DNA of 64,000 nt, from assembly GCF_033568475.1 (NCBI RefSeq), contig NC_133122.1, forward strand, positions 136,469,402-136,533,401. The letters run 5' to 3'. Both the position numbers and the translations under genes were made by a program. This document shows, piece by piece, positions 12,566 to 23,822 of this stretch. Numbering within the stretch: the stretch's first letter is position 1; every line of letters begins with the position of its first letter. Below the pieces are notes generated by a model. The model worked only from the letters and a program-made list of their open reading frames with translations. It did no database searches and was not told the DNA's origin. Source of the DNA: Henckelia pumila (lineage: Eukaryota > Streptophyta > Magnoliopsida > Lamiales > Gesneriaceae).

Positions 12566-13369
12566 GAGAACAGTGAGATATAGGACGACTTCTTTATAGG
12601 ATATATTTATGTACACATTTTTGGTTTTGTACATTTTTGGGTTCTACTCATGGATTTGTGGATATTCTTCGTTTTTTGTATGAATAATTTTATGAATATG
12701 ATTCTAATTAATTATTTTTAGTTTTAGATATTGTGGTATTGTTGTTGACTATTACTTGTATAATATAGATAAAATGATGAAGTAATATAACAAAAATACT
12801 TCGAAAAATATAATTTGTGGCGAAGTAAAAGAAAACATTTACTTCGTCATCTTTAAAATTAGTGAAGTCATTCGTAGCAATTACTTCGGTAATTGAAATT
12901 TCGCCAAAGTAAAATGACATCTTTTACTTCACCATAGTTCAAAAATTGTGAAGTCGTAAATCTATTTTACTTCGATAATTGTATAATGTGTGAATTAATA
13001 GAGGATCAATTACTTCGCTATTTTACGAAATTGATGAAGTAATACATGTGTTTTTACTTCGGTAGTGGTCCAATTTTGAATTTCTTGTATCTAACAAAGA
13101 CTTCGGTAATTATCGGCCTATTACTTTGGTTTTAATGCGAAGTAAAAAATATCATTTTACTTCACGTGCATCTACTTCGGTAATTATCTGCTTATTACTT
13201 CAGTTAATATCAGAAGTAAAAGGCCAAAATTCTACTAGTGTCAATTTATAGAGCTCCTCTCCGCGTTTAGTTAAATGCAGGGCATTTAATTTACTTCCCA
13301 ACTAAGAAGCCCCATCTGCCACCATCCCACCAATCACCTCCCACCTCCCACCTGCCACCTAACACCAAG

Positions 13370-15675
13370 TAATCCATTGATTAGGATTTTATATTTCTTT
13401 CTTATTTCAAGATTTTTTTAATGGGGTCGCAATTCGTACATTCAATTGGGTTTGATTGATTCCTTTATTTTCTTTTGAGTGATTTTGCAGCCTGTTTCGA
13501 CATCTGTTCCTCAAGGATTACAACAATTCTTGCTTGAAGCGGAGCAAGTCATAGTGGACGTACATGATTATATATGTTGAATCAGTGTTTTTCATGGGTG
13601 AACTTTTGTGGGATTTTTGGTTATAATTCCTTCTTTGTTGGCTGGTTTTAAACATTTAGGAAATTGGCAATGGTTTGAAGGTTTGCATCACATAAGTCAA
13701 ATAATTTTGAATGACTTTTGTAAATGTTGTTTAGTCGATAGTCTATGAGCGATACATGATCACATTCCATTTTTGCACTTGTAAGAGATTTTCGGGAAGG
13801 TAATGAAATTAAGGCTATTTTCAAAATTTGAGCTTTAAATACGAATCATTGGATGCATGATTTTGATATTATCCTTAGTGTAGGATCTCATTAACTTGAC
13901 GGGGTGAAGTGCTCCACTAAAGTTGCCACTTAAGAGAGCTTCAAATGCACAATGCATTTGTACATGTACTAATTATGCATTATGAATTATGATCCTTTGT
14001 TATAGGTACTGTGATTCACTTATTCTTTATTGTTTCAAAGTTTGATTTTTAAGACTCCATCTTCATAATATCTACTCATGTGCGTACCAATCATGCATTA
14101 TTTTTTTTGAGTGGAAATTATATATGAATTATGATCCCATTTGTAGGAACTCTAATATTATTTTTTTCCTTTCAAATATTTTAATTTTTATATTTAAGAA
14201 AACAAATTGCTTGGAAAAAGTCACGAATTAAAACTTTGGGAATATAAATTTGGATTATGATTAAATGATATTTGTTGTTTTTACGTACCCTCATGCATAA
14301 AGAAAAGTAATTCTTCATCCTAAAGTGTAAGGTCAAATGGTTTTATGGTGGAAGACTAGCTCATTGATGTTAGTACTAAGATATTTGTAATGTAACAAAG
14401 AAATTGTGTCTAGTTTATTTGTATTGTACTAAGATATTTTAGTTTTTAATGATTGCTTTAATTAATTTATTTTTAATTAATGTATCAAGAAGTTGTTTGA
14501 GAGTCTCCAAAAATTAAGAAAAAATATTTATTGGGGATATAGCTTTCCGACTCAACGGGATCCTGGACATTCGAGTCCCGACACTTTTCGGGTGCGGGAT
14601 CGAAAGGAAAAAATCTCAATTTTTATCGGGACGGAAATCGGATAAGTGGGTTACGGGACGGGTCCCGACCCGATCCCACCCATAGATTTAATTGTCAACC
14701 TTTAGTACACGTCAGTCTTTTATTGACATGACAAAATAAGTTTAGTAAAAATTGAACCAAACATAGGTTTAGGCTCAAAATAATCTCTTCATGCTATGAA
14801 AACATTCAATTCCAAACAGACATCTTCAATGTTATTCTTCATTTTGGAGTACTCTATTCTTCAAAATAAAGTATTGAATTCTCTATTTCAAAAATCTTCT
14901 CCAGCTCATATTCTCTATTTTAAATAAAATTCTCTATTTTATTATTTTTAATTCCAAATTATTTAACATAAGAAAAATAATAATTATATAAATAAACTAA
15001 ATTAAAGATGACTAGAGTATTAGTGTGTAATCAATATATCCTTGTAGTGGTTAGGCTACGCTTGGTACTTGTGATGTGATTATTAGTGTAAAGATAAATT
15101 GTGGGATAAGTATATTTTTCAATATAATTATGAAATATATTTAAAATGATTTAATTTGTTTGTTTTGTTTTTTGTGGGTAGGATTATAAGTTGGACTAGA
15201 CAACTTTTACCAAAATTATCCCTAATCAGTGTACAGGCACGTGAGATTTGAAATAACCAATATCTCTTTTCACTTTGGAATTGGTGTGGTTGACTCTTCA
15301 TTAGCTTTCTCCATGACATAATCAAGATAAGAACTAAGCAACAACCGTTAGTTCTTCTTCTTGACTCGGAGAAGTGAATCCCCTCTTCTCCTCCAACAAT
15401 GGGCGTCAATTCAGGCTCATCGACGAGTTGTTGGATAGACCCAAGGTGATGGAGGAAGAGTTCAACCCGCGAGTCAATCTCAATGACGAGTGCCCGAAAT
15501 AGAAGCGGAAGAGCTCAAATATATATAGCTAGCTGAACGGTGTTGTAAAGCTCGTAGGTGTTGATTCCGTCAAACTCCGTGATATCTTAGTAGCAATAGG
15601 AAGAGAAATAGCTGAAGAGGCAGTGGAAGAATTATATTTGAGGGAAGCAAAGCGAAGTTCGGTGGGAAATTAAAC
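13370..15675. other. Intergenic stretch with possible gene fragments
   Basis: At 13491-13561 an AG-preceded open run reads PVSTSVPQGLQQFLLEAEQ, possibly an exon of the locus interrupted by the Copia array. GC-rich text at about 14540-14690 with repeated GGGACGG/CCCGACCC words looks like a decayed DNA-transposon terminus. At about 15412-15498 a short open run (RLIDELLDRPKVMEEEFNPR) ends in TAG. No complete gene can be supported. Confidence 0.35.
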
Positions 15676-15929
15676 TGTTGCCATGAGTTAGAAAAAGGAT
15701 GAAAGCAAGAATTAGGATAAATTTTCTCTGATTCATTCGAAAAGGATAATCCCTACATTATATACAAATACTTAATTGAATAGAACAAAAAAGAAAAACA
15801 GAAAAGGAATCTAATTTGTTATATTGTTACATAAGAAGAAAAATCTACATCCTTCTAGATGCCAGCTCATAGCTTATACGTGAGAGTATCACACGTGAGA
15901 GTGAGCTAAGAGAGCAATTGCATATTTCA
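15676..15929 (-). repeat. 3' LTR of a truncated Copia element
   Basis: A 254-bp segment with TG...CA ends (TGTTGCCATG ... ATATTTCA). It lies directly beyond a purine tract read on the minus strand (GCGGGGGGCAATCAAG), which follows the end of the RNase H frame at 15930 and above. This is the normal order pol, polypurine tract, 3' LTR. Confidence 0.75.
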
Positions 15930-16981
15930 CTTGATTGCCCCCCGCAAGCTCTGTGAGGGGTGTAACTCAACGCGGAGCTTGGTTCGAAGTTGAGAAAATG
16001 AAGCAACTGATAGGGGTTTAGTCAACATGTGTGCAATTTGATCAACAGAAGGAACATGAAGCACTTTCAAGGCCTTGGCTAAAACCTTCTCTCGTACAAA
16101 ATACAAGTCAAGTTCAAAGTGTTTAGTCTTGGCATGAAGTACTGGATTTGCACTAAGTGAAATGGTGCTGAGATTGTCACACCATAGTGTTGAGAATCAA
16201 CAGTAGATACATGAAGTTCACTGAGAACTGATTGGATCCACAAAAGCTCAGAAGTAGCATTTGCAAGACTTCGGAATTCAGCCTCTGTGCTTGATCGAGA
16301 CACTAATGGTTGCTTCTTGGAGCTCCAGGAAATAAGCGAGCCACCAAGAAACCAACAAAAGCCTGATGTAGAGCGTCGATCATCGGGGTCATTACCCCAG
16401 TCAGCATCACAAAATCCAGTAAGATCAAGCCGAGAGCTAGCTGTAAGAGGTACACCATAATTGATAGTACCATTCAAGTATCGTAAAATTCGCTTGACAG
16501 CTTTCCAATGAGAATCAAGAGGTGTCTGCATAAACTGACAAACTTTGTTGACACTATACGCTATGTCGGGTCTGGTGATAGTAAGATATTGTAAAGCCCC
16601 CACCGTGCTTCGATAAAGAGTAGCATCTGAAAACGGCTCACCATCTTTGGCAGAAAGTTTGGAACCAGCAACCATAGGAGTGGGAAGAGACTTGGCAGCA
16701 TTCATTTTGGTCTTGGCAAGAAGATCCTGAACATATTTTCTTTGAGATAAAAATAGACATTGATCTGAACTCTTAGATACTTCAACACCTAAGAAAAATG
16801 AGATGTCACCCATATGCTTCAAAGAGAACATGCTATTAAGGTGATGAATAAGCTGTTGAACCTGAGAACAATTTCTACCAGTGATAAGAATATCATCAAC
16901 ATATACAAGAACATATATAGTCAAGGTAGAGGTAAACTTGATATATAATGAAGCATCAGCTTTGGATGCTACGAAACCCAT
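15930..16981 (-). pseudogene. Copia reverse transcriptase/RNase H remnant (5'-truncated, frameshifted)
   Basis: The minus-strand frame begins in mid reverse transcriptase (SKADASLYIK) and carries the catalytic YVDD motif (VLVYVDDILITG). It continues through the connection region (RPDIAYSVNKVCQFM) into RNase H (GFCDADWGNDPDDRRST, SSTEAEFRSL). Near 16200 the frame slips by one base: after STVDSQ the family residues continue in another frame (LWCDNLSTISL, HAKTKHFELDLYF, QIAHMLTKPL) down to the polypurine tract. Gag, protease, integrase and the first half of RT are absent, and the sequence is cut off near 16990. Non-functional. Confidence 0.85.
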
Positions 16982-16990
16982 AGGATTGAA

Positions 16991-17247
16991 ATGAACAAAT
17001 ATATATATATGATTGACCCAAAAAATAATTCAAAAAATACAAAAGGATTAACTTGCAATATTTGAGAATGACATTTTTGTAATAAAATCATTCTTTAAAT
17101 TAACACTCCAAATCTACAGTGATTCTCCATATTTGAGAATCACTGTAGTCATCTCTATTTTGGATCTACAAAATAGAGATGAGTTGGAGCGAATTGGGTC
17201 TCCATTTTGGAGATGTAGAACGGATGGAAATGCCCTATATACTCATA

Positions 17248-17283
<36 letters not shown>

Positions 17284-18517
17284 GAGGTGGTAATAATCTT
17301 GATTAATTATTCACGGGATCTATGTACGTACTTAATTAGGTCAATTAAAAGGTTTATACGAAATCATTAGATATCATAGGAAAGAATTTCGATTAAGAAT
17401 ATCCCGAGACAAATTAAATGAAGTTAAGATGCAATTTATTTGGAATGTATATATGAAAGTATGGCTTCAGGCATTCTCAACTGAATTGGTGGATGTTATA
17501 GATTAATGAAGCAACAAAAAAATCAATTTTTTTTTTACGGTCATAAGTTGTTATCATGCATGTATCAAAATAGGATCCATAGATGTATTTTTAGGACAAT
17601 TTTCTGGATGATCTTGGTTTCAAAATCTATAAAGGAAAAACATGGAAAGAGATTTTTTCCCTAACGAAGCAGTCCTTAAATCTACAAAAAATGAGGTTTC
17701 AAACTTTTTTGTGAGCATTAACTACGAAGAATTGATGATTAATTCATGTGCCCACTGTAAATTTATTCCATGATAGACACATCATAATTTATCACGGTAA
17801 CTTTTTCCTTAACATCGTTCGTAAGTATAGGCGTAGGTTTATCGGGTTGGCATACCACACCATACAAAATAGATGGGTTGGGTTGAGTTGGTCGACTTGT
17901 AAAACAAATAACATAATTAAGAACAAATGTTAATTAATCCAACAAAAAGTCATGGTAAAATAATTAATTGTACAAAGACAAACCTCCGCATATGAAAAGT
18001 AAAACGAATCCATAATCCAAACATCCAAATTCCGTAGCGAAATTCCAACATTCTTCATATCACAGTAAATCTATATATTCATATATGATATATCCCACCC
18101 ATGGGAAATTAGGGGAGGGATATGATTCATAAAAATAAACCAGTATGGTTTCCACAAGTCAAGCGGCATACAAATGCTCATCGAGTCGAAATCGAATGCA
18201 CACAAATTAACAAGGCTCAAACTTGGGAAATATTGGAACTCAACAAAAGACTTGAGAAGGCCGGCGAGACCTAGCCAAGAGTACTCCGGTGCACTGTAGA
18301 TCGATGATATAAGACCTAGCCAAGGCTCATACAAAATCACATCGTATCGTAATCGTGGAACGCAGTGAACAGACGATCGATATAGCTAGGATTAATTATA
18401 TTAAAATGCAAATGCATGATTCATGAATATATCAAACATGTCTCCCATAAATATCACACATGCAAAGTCATAAAATGTCTTACAAAACATATAAAAATAT
18501 CCCATTCACATAAATAT
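16991..18517. other. Intergenic stretch, no gene seen
   Basis: Contains an (AT)n microsatellite at about 17241-17282, a palindromic GATTCTC...GAGAATC region with TTTGGAGATG words at 17100-17225 (MITE-like), and at about 17830-17900 a short fragment similar to the MITE at 18526 (GGGTTGG...ACCATACAAAAT). No supportable coding sequence. Confidence 0.4.
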
Positions 18518-18525
18518 CTCGTAAG

Positions 18526-18870
18526 TAGAGGTGTCAAAATGAGTTAGTTTAGTCGGGTTGGCCCGTCTCACCATACAAAATTGGTTAGTTGGGTTGACAA
18601 TTTCTTAACCCGCCTAAAAGGAGGGCCGTCCCGCACCGCCCAGCCTAAAGGTTGATTGTGGTGGGTTGCGTATTGGCCCGCAAAAACTCGCCAATTTACA
18701 CGTGAATCCGCCGGGTTAGCCCGCCCCGCCACCTAAAATAGATGGGTTGGGTTGATGTTTTTCCAACCCGCCTACAAGGTGGGCCGGCCCGCCCCGTTCC
18801 GCCCCTCCTAATGGTGGGTTGCGACGGATTATGGGTCGGCCCGCCCCGCTGGCTCGTTTTGACACCTCTA
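18526..18870. mobile_element. hAT-type MITE with perfect 8-bp target duplication
   Basis: A 345-bp element with terminal inverted repeats TAGAGGTGTCAAAATGAG and CTCGTTTTGACACCTCTA (one mismatch by eye), flanked by CTCGTAAG at 18518-18525 and 18871-18878. The 8-bp duplication and the TAGAGGTGTC end are typical of hAT MITEs. The interior is GC-rich with GGGTTGG/CCAACCC and GGCCCGCC words and has no coding capacity. Confidence 0.92.
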
Positions 18871-18877
18871 CTCGTAA

Positions 18878-18965
18878 GGGTTTTTTTTAAAATTTAATTT
18901 AAAAAAATATTTGAGTGGCAAAAATAATGCATGCAGGGTGGTGTGGCAAAACTACTTTAAAACGC
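18878..18965. repeat. MULE left terminal inverted repeat
   Basis: Matches the complement of 23823-23910 over about 90 bp, including the shared words AATATTTGAGT, GCAAAAATAATGCATGCA and AAAACG. Confidence 0.85.
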
Positions 18966-19205
18966 CGGTGTCAGTAGCGGACCCTGACAAAATCAGGGTC
19001 CGCTTACAGTAGAAGCGGACGCTGCTTTTGGCAGCGTCCGCTACTGCAACTAGCGGACGCTGCCAAAGTAGCATCCGCTGCCTGCAGAGGAGGACGCTGC
19101 CACGCGTTCTCCTCTGCTTGGCTCATGCATCACGGATGCATTAATTTGCATGTCCGTGATGCATTATTGTATCACGGACATGCATTATTTGCATATCCAT
19201 GATGC
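18966..19205. repeat. Subterminal inverted-repeat block of the MULE
   Basis: Repeated GCGGACGCTG / CAGCGTCCGC words in both orientations (18970-19110), followed by a near-palindrome of GCATGTCCGTGATGCAT repeats (19125-19205). Related GCGGACGCTG words recur near the right end (23660-23815). Such blocks can fold into hairpins and may bind transposase; function is inferred only. Confidence 0.7.
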
Positions 19206-19319
19206 ATATTTTTATTATAAATATATTTCTTTACTTGGTTGTTTTTTTTCATGAACTTCGTTCCTTTACTGAGTTTTTTTTATACGACTTCACTTCGTTC
19301 CTTCACTTGTTTTTTTATT

Positions 19320-19900
19320 TGTTTAATTTCGTTGGTTGCGAAGCTTTGCGAATTTCAGGTAACGTGATGCATGTTTTTTATTATATAATTTTTTCAATTG
19401 ATTTTGTTTGTTGTTTGACTTATTTTAATATTTTTTTGTGTTGTCTGCGTGGGTTACGAAAATATTTGAAAATATTTTTTTTTTCTTTCAATTTATTTTT
19501 TTTGTTGTTTGCTTTATTGTAATTTTTTTTTTTGTGTTGTCTGCGTAGGTTGCGAAAAGATTTGAGAAGCTTTTTTTATTTTTTTTATTTAGATGGTTGC
19601 GTAGGTTTTGGAATTATTTTTTTTTTCTTTGTTTGATTGGCTGCGAAACTTTGCGAATTTAGGTACGTAACGTGATGCATGTATTTTATTTATTATATAT
19701 ATTTTTTCAATTGGTTTTTTTTTGTTGTTTGTCTTATTGTAATCATTTTTTTTGTGTTGTTTGCGGATGCGAAAATTTGAGAAGCTTTTGTTTTATCTTT
19801 TTTATTTGGTTGGTTGCGTAGCTTTCGGAATTATATTTTCTTCCTATTTGTTTGATTGGCTGCAAAGATTTGGGAATCATTTCAGGTACGTAACTTGATA
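19320..19900. repeat. Degenerate tandem repeats upstream of the PMD gene
   Basis: The motif GAAGCTTTGCGAATTTCAGG followed by TAACGTGATGCATG occurs near 19339, again near 19645 and, more diverged, near 19862. TTGTGTTGTCTGCG words lie between. The motifs contain CAG|GTA-like junctions, so this may be a duplicated 5' leader exon/intron region of the PMD gene. Confidence 0.55.
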
Positions 19901-19994
19901 AGTATATAATAATATTTAAAAATTTTGTATCAATTGTTTATTATATAATTTTTTTGTTGATTAACGATTGTCGATTTTTATTTTTTTTTCCAGA

Positions 19995-21776
19995 ATGTCG
20001 AGAATAGAAGATCCCAGCGTGTTGTATTTGCAAGAATCACACATATCATCAGTAGTTTCTCCGCAAACGATCGATGAAATTATTCGAGTCAAACGATCGG
20101 ACAACTTGATTTGGAAATTGTATCTGGAGAATGGCTTCCATAGCCGTGTGAAAGCATATTTACACCATATGGGATTTTTAGGTGTCCTGCAATGTGGATT
20201 TCGTGTTTATGATAACCATTTGATTACTGCTCTGGTCGAACGATGGAGACGTGAAACTTACACATTTCATTTTAGATGCGGTGAGGCGACTATCACGTTG
20301 CAGGATGTTTCAATTATTTGGGGTTTATCAATTGATGGTGAGCATGTATCTGGTGTAGATGATTCGCACAAAGTGGGAGAATGGCAACACATATGTCTCA
20401 ATTTATTGGGATTTACGCCATTAGCCTCATATTTCAAAGGTGGTCACTTTTCGATGACCGCTTTATATGAACACTGCATCTCCATACATATTGAAGATAA
20501 TAGCTCCGAGGTTGATGTTGTAAAATATAGTCGATGTGTAGCATTGATGATTATCGGAGGAATAATGCTACCAGATTATAAAGGAGGATCGGCTAGATTG
20601 ATTTTTTTACAACTGCTTCGGAATATTGATCGAATAAAATCTTACAACTGGGGAGGTGCAGTTTTAGCATTCCTATACCGTGAGTTGTGCAATGCAACAC
20701 GTATAGGAAAATCAATAATATCTGGGCCTTTACTTATTTTACAGGTATAATTTAATTTGATTTAACTGAGACTAAATTAATATTTATTGAATTATATTTT
20801 TTCAATAATGACAGATATGGGCATGGAGCAGGATTAAATGTGTTAATCCTGATCGGACTGGCTTATCTCTTCTTGTGGCCTCGAACTCTGATGCTGAAAT
20901 TATGCCATTTTCTCCCTATGGTGCACGGTAAAAAATTTATTGTCATAATATGAACTCTGATTATTTAACTTGATTTTTAATTATTTTCTTTATTGTAGGT
21001 GAAACAATGTTTTTAGTTATACTCATGCACCGACACACTCTTTTCGAATTATAAGAGATTGTTTTGATCGTATGAATCACGATGAGGTATAATACTAAAA
21101 TATATAAACAATGCAACAATGAAATTTTTTATAAAAAATTTTAATTAAGATTTGCATTTTAATTTTGCAGTTTAACTGGATAGTGTACGAGAGAAACGAT
21201 CCAGATGTCAGGACAATAATAGATTCATACGATACTAATATTTGGCGATGTGTTTGTCATGTGATCTGCTTTGAAATTATAGAGATGCATCGTTCGAATC
21301 GAGTGTTGAGGCAATTTGAAATGCGTCAACCTATTCCTCAACCTGCAGTTGACAACGATGGCCTCCACAACATCACCAAAATAGGCCATCGCAACACAAA
21401 CTGGAGGGAATATCATGAAAATGCCATTATTTTTTGGAACAGAAGGATGCGGCATGTTGTCCAGGGTGAATTGCATGGAAGATCTAGACAAACTAATGAT
21501 GACTACTTTCCATGGTATGAGCGCATAACTGTTCGCATTATATCTCCTACAGTCAGTGAGATTGGTTTTCGTCCATATCCACACAATGTATTTGCTGCTG
21601 GACACCATGATATTCCACAACATTTCAGTACTCCTGCTAATGATAAACATCAGACATCTTCAGGATATGTTCCAAGGCCATCTGGTTGGCATGCCCATGC
21701 AGGGCCGTCAACGCTGATGATTTTTCGACAGTGGCGAAATCCATCTATAGAAGGCCTGAATGCCCAAAAAACATAG
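19995..21776 (+). pseudogene. Plant mobile domain (PMD) gene, four coding exons, one nonsense codon
   Basis: Exons by GT-AG sites: 19995-20744, 20815-20927, 20999-21086 and 21171-21776. The start MSRIEDP follows a C/T-rich CAG, so an upstream leader intron is likely. Family features: SHISSVVSP, the VYDNHLITALVERWRRETYT core, TITLQDVSIIWGLSIDG, LIFLQLLRNID, WAWSRI, a PYGAR segment and FNWIVYE. PMD proteins (MAIL1/MAIN-like, PP7L-like) help silence transposons in Arabidopsis, and many PMD genes reside in transposons. In exon 3 the codon after the split Arg is TGA (21000-21002), where relatives have Trp (PYGARW), so a full protein needs readthrough or an alternative splice. The last roughly 24 codons are antisense transposase sequence. 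The frame is otherwise well kept. Confidence 0.82.
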
Positions 21777-23203
21777 TTCAATGTTTTTCTTGATTCGTTG
21801 TTCGATCTAAGATGCTTCTACTCGACAACTGTTCCAGGATTATATTTGCACAGTGCTCGCATATATTTCAGAAGCAGTCGCACAGAACTCTCCCAAGTCC
21901 CATAAACAATTTCCACCGCGCGTTTCAGACTTCGCCACGCCTTCGTATACGAGATTTGATATCCGTATTTATCCATCACGCTCTCCATGATATATTTAAT
22001 CTCGTACGAAGGATCACAACGTACAATACCCAACAACGTCTGTGCGACCATATTGCTATTCAAGTTATGATGGTCTATGCCGACGTTGGTAGATATACAC
22101 ATGTGAGGACCGCCATATCTAGTTATTTTTCAGTAACCTGTTTTCTCTTTGAAAGAAGCTCGAAGACCCCAACGACATCGGGCGGCAGAAGAATCGTTTT
22201 TACACTGTACCTTTCACAGAATGCGTGTGCTATCGATGACACGATACTCACGCCTGGAAACTCTAACTGAATAATCTTTCACAGAAGAAATGAGATCATT
22301 CTTATCTTTAAATAACATGTTTACACCAAGTTCTCCTCTTTCCGGATTGTAATAACTTGCTCGTGCCCCGACAGGTACACCGATGGAATCCGGAGTCTCT
22401 TCTCCAAAGTATTTATTGAAAAATGATGGCATTTCAGAATTGGTGGAGATAAATGGTACGACTTGCCTCTGTAATGTTTGACGAGGTGGTGGACGAGATG
22501 ACATTCCTTCATCGATATTTGCATGCGTGTTCACACGTTCATCATCATTCAAATCATCAGCGTCGTTGTCATCTTCTTCTCCAGACTCTCCATATGACAT
22601 CTCTGGTTCAGTATCACTGTCACTTCTAGGAACATCTTCATCATCAATTCTAGGAACATCATCGCGTGGAGCAATATTCTGGTTGTTTGAATACAAATTT
22701 GTTGCATCGTTTTGATCCCAACCCAGACCCGTATTTGTCCAGCATGGAGGAACATGTTCAAAAGGGCCAGAGATATGTTGATCCCACGAACCACCCACAT
22801 GATTCAACTGCATATTGCTCAATCCTTCTGTAACATGTGGAATATATGCTTCTTCATCATCATCATGGCCAACATTTCGATCAATTTGATTTGATTCAAT
22901 GTACAAATGCAATACATTTATATTGGGGCATTGCATTACAAACTCGAGAGCGTCAGCATCAACAAGGTCGACCGGAATTTCATGCCATATTGATTTCTCC
23001 ATGAATGAGTATTTCGTCGACAACTTCAGATTAAAATTCATCGGATCAATGACCAATATTTGATGCACATATTCAACCAACTCGAACAAAGAAATTTATC
23101 TCAATACTCGAATCGGTCTAATATACGGGATACTATATTCAACCGACCCATTCTCAACACTAACGTGACCACCAAAATATAGAAGCACATCAATGTTATC
23201 CAT
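21704..23203 (-). pseudogene. MuDR/MULE transposase N-terminal half, nonsense-riddled
   Basis: A single continuous frame starts at 23203 (MDNIDVLLYFGGHVSVENG). It passes an acidic linker and reaches the MuDR DNA-binding region (LFKDKNDLISSVKDYSV), then DHHNLNSNMVAQTLLG and the pre-DDE helix region (YTKAWRSLKRAVEIVYGTW). It ends at FWAFRPSIDGF...IISVDG, the start of the DDE catalytic domain with its first Asp. Stops interrupt it at about 23096 (TAA), 22214 (TGA, where relatives read LWKV), 22130 (TGA, relatives GYWK) and 21818 (TAG, relatives VEWKH). Frame length is preserved throughout. The rest of the DDE domain and the SWIM finger are gone, replaced by the PMD gene on the other strand. Confidence 0.85.
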
Positions 23204-23822
23204 ACCGAAGATGAAATTTCAGGAAAAAAAAATATCACAAAGACAGAAGGAGGAAGGAGGAAAGAAGAAAGGAAACAATATTTTTCAGAAATTCTGAAGA
23301 ACTCTTCAACTAAGAGAGAGTGAGAGACACTGAGATTCAACCAATTGTTTGTTGTTATATAGAATATTGAACGATTGAATTTAAAATTTTGTAAGGCTTA
23401 AACACGTTATTTAATGTAGTCAAAAGTTTTGTGGGAATCTTGTCAGAATCATGATGTTCAATGGTCAAAAAAATAAAGTGAGTTCAGTGTTTGCGCGAAT
23501 CTCGCTGAATGAATGAAAGAGTTGGAAATTTTGCTGTAACAGCAAGATTTTATGTCGGGAGGTTGTATATTATTGTGGTAATTTTATACGTGCTCGATAA
23601 TTTAATTATTTTGAGTGTCTCGAATCACATCCGCATTATAGATAGGCAGACGGTGAATAATTAGCGTCCGCTTCTAGCCAAAGCGGACACTGGTATTATT
23701 TAAATATAATATATGGCATGCGCATAGCTGGGCAGCTTGGACGCTGCCAACGTGGCAGCGTCCTCTGCTTTAACAAGCGGACGCTGGCATTAAAAAATTG
23801 ACAGCGTCCGCTCTCCACATTG

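Larger units (their letters stand above)
9452..13240. mobile_element. Non-autonomous CACTA element inside the Copia LTR
   Basis: It starts CACTAGTAGAATTTT and ends AAAATTCTACTAGTG, a perfect 15-bp terminal inverted repeat, with 3-bp target duplication TCA (9449-9451 and 13241-13243). Both are hallmarks of the CACTA superfamily. Subterminal regions are crowded with short repeats in both orientations (ACTTCGGTAATT, TTACTTCG, GAAGTAAAA), as expected for transposase-binding sites. No TNP2-like transposase frame is seen in 3789 bp. The interior looks like captured host DNA: two 5'-leader-like repeats, pyrimidine-rich AG acceptor-like sites and short open exon-like runs. It is younger than the Copia LTR it splits. 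Confidence 0.88.
2948..13364 (-). mobile_element. Tandem three-LTR Copia array, RT-less, with CACTA insertion
   Basis: Order on the plus strand: LTR (2948-3386), internal (3387-6021), LTR (6022-6483), internal (6484-9118), LTR (9119-13364, interrupted by a CACTA element). LTRs start TGTTATGGATTATGCC and end CACCTAACA. The whole unit is flanked by one 5-bp duplication, CCAAG (2943-2947 and 13365-13369). The primer-binding site, read on the minus strand just after the middle and right LTRs, is TAGTATCAAAGC, a variant of the usual iMet-type TGGTATCAGAGC. The polypurine tract is AAGTGGGAGATT. Both internal regions encode gag, protease and integrase on the minus strand but no reverse transcriptase or RNase H, so the element cannot move on its own. 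The array most likely arose by unequal recombination between LTRs. Confidence 0.85.
9119..13364 (-). repeat. LTR 3 (outer right LTR, interrupted)
   Basis: The left part is 9119-9451 and the remainder resumes at 13241 after the CACTA insertion. The sequence on either side of the insert (gagctca, then tcaatttatagagc) matches the uninterrupted LTR 1 and LTR 2 apart from the duplicated TCA. It is the 5' LTR of copy 2. The target duplication CCAAG follows at 13365. Confidence 0.85.

Noticed and set aside
19968-19994. Upstream Met nine codons before the PMD start
   Set aside because: It lies inside the C/T-rich tract of a probable intron acceptor; the Met at 19995 fits the family start.
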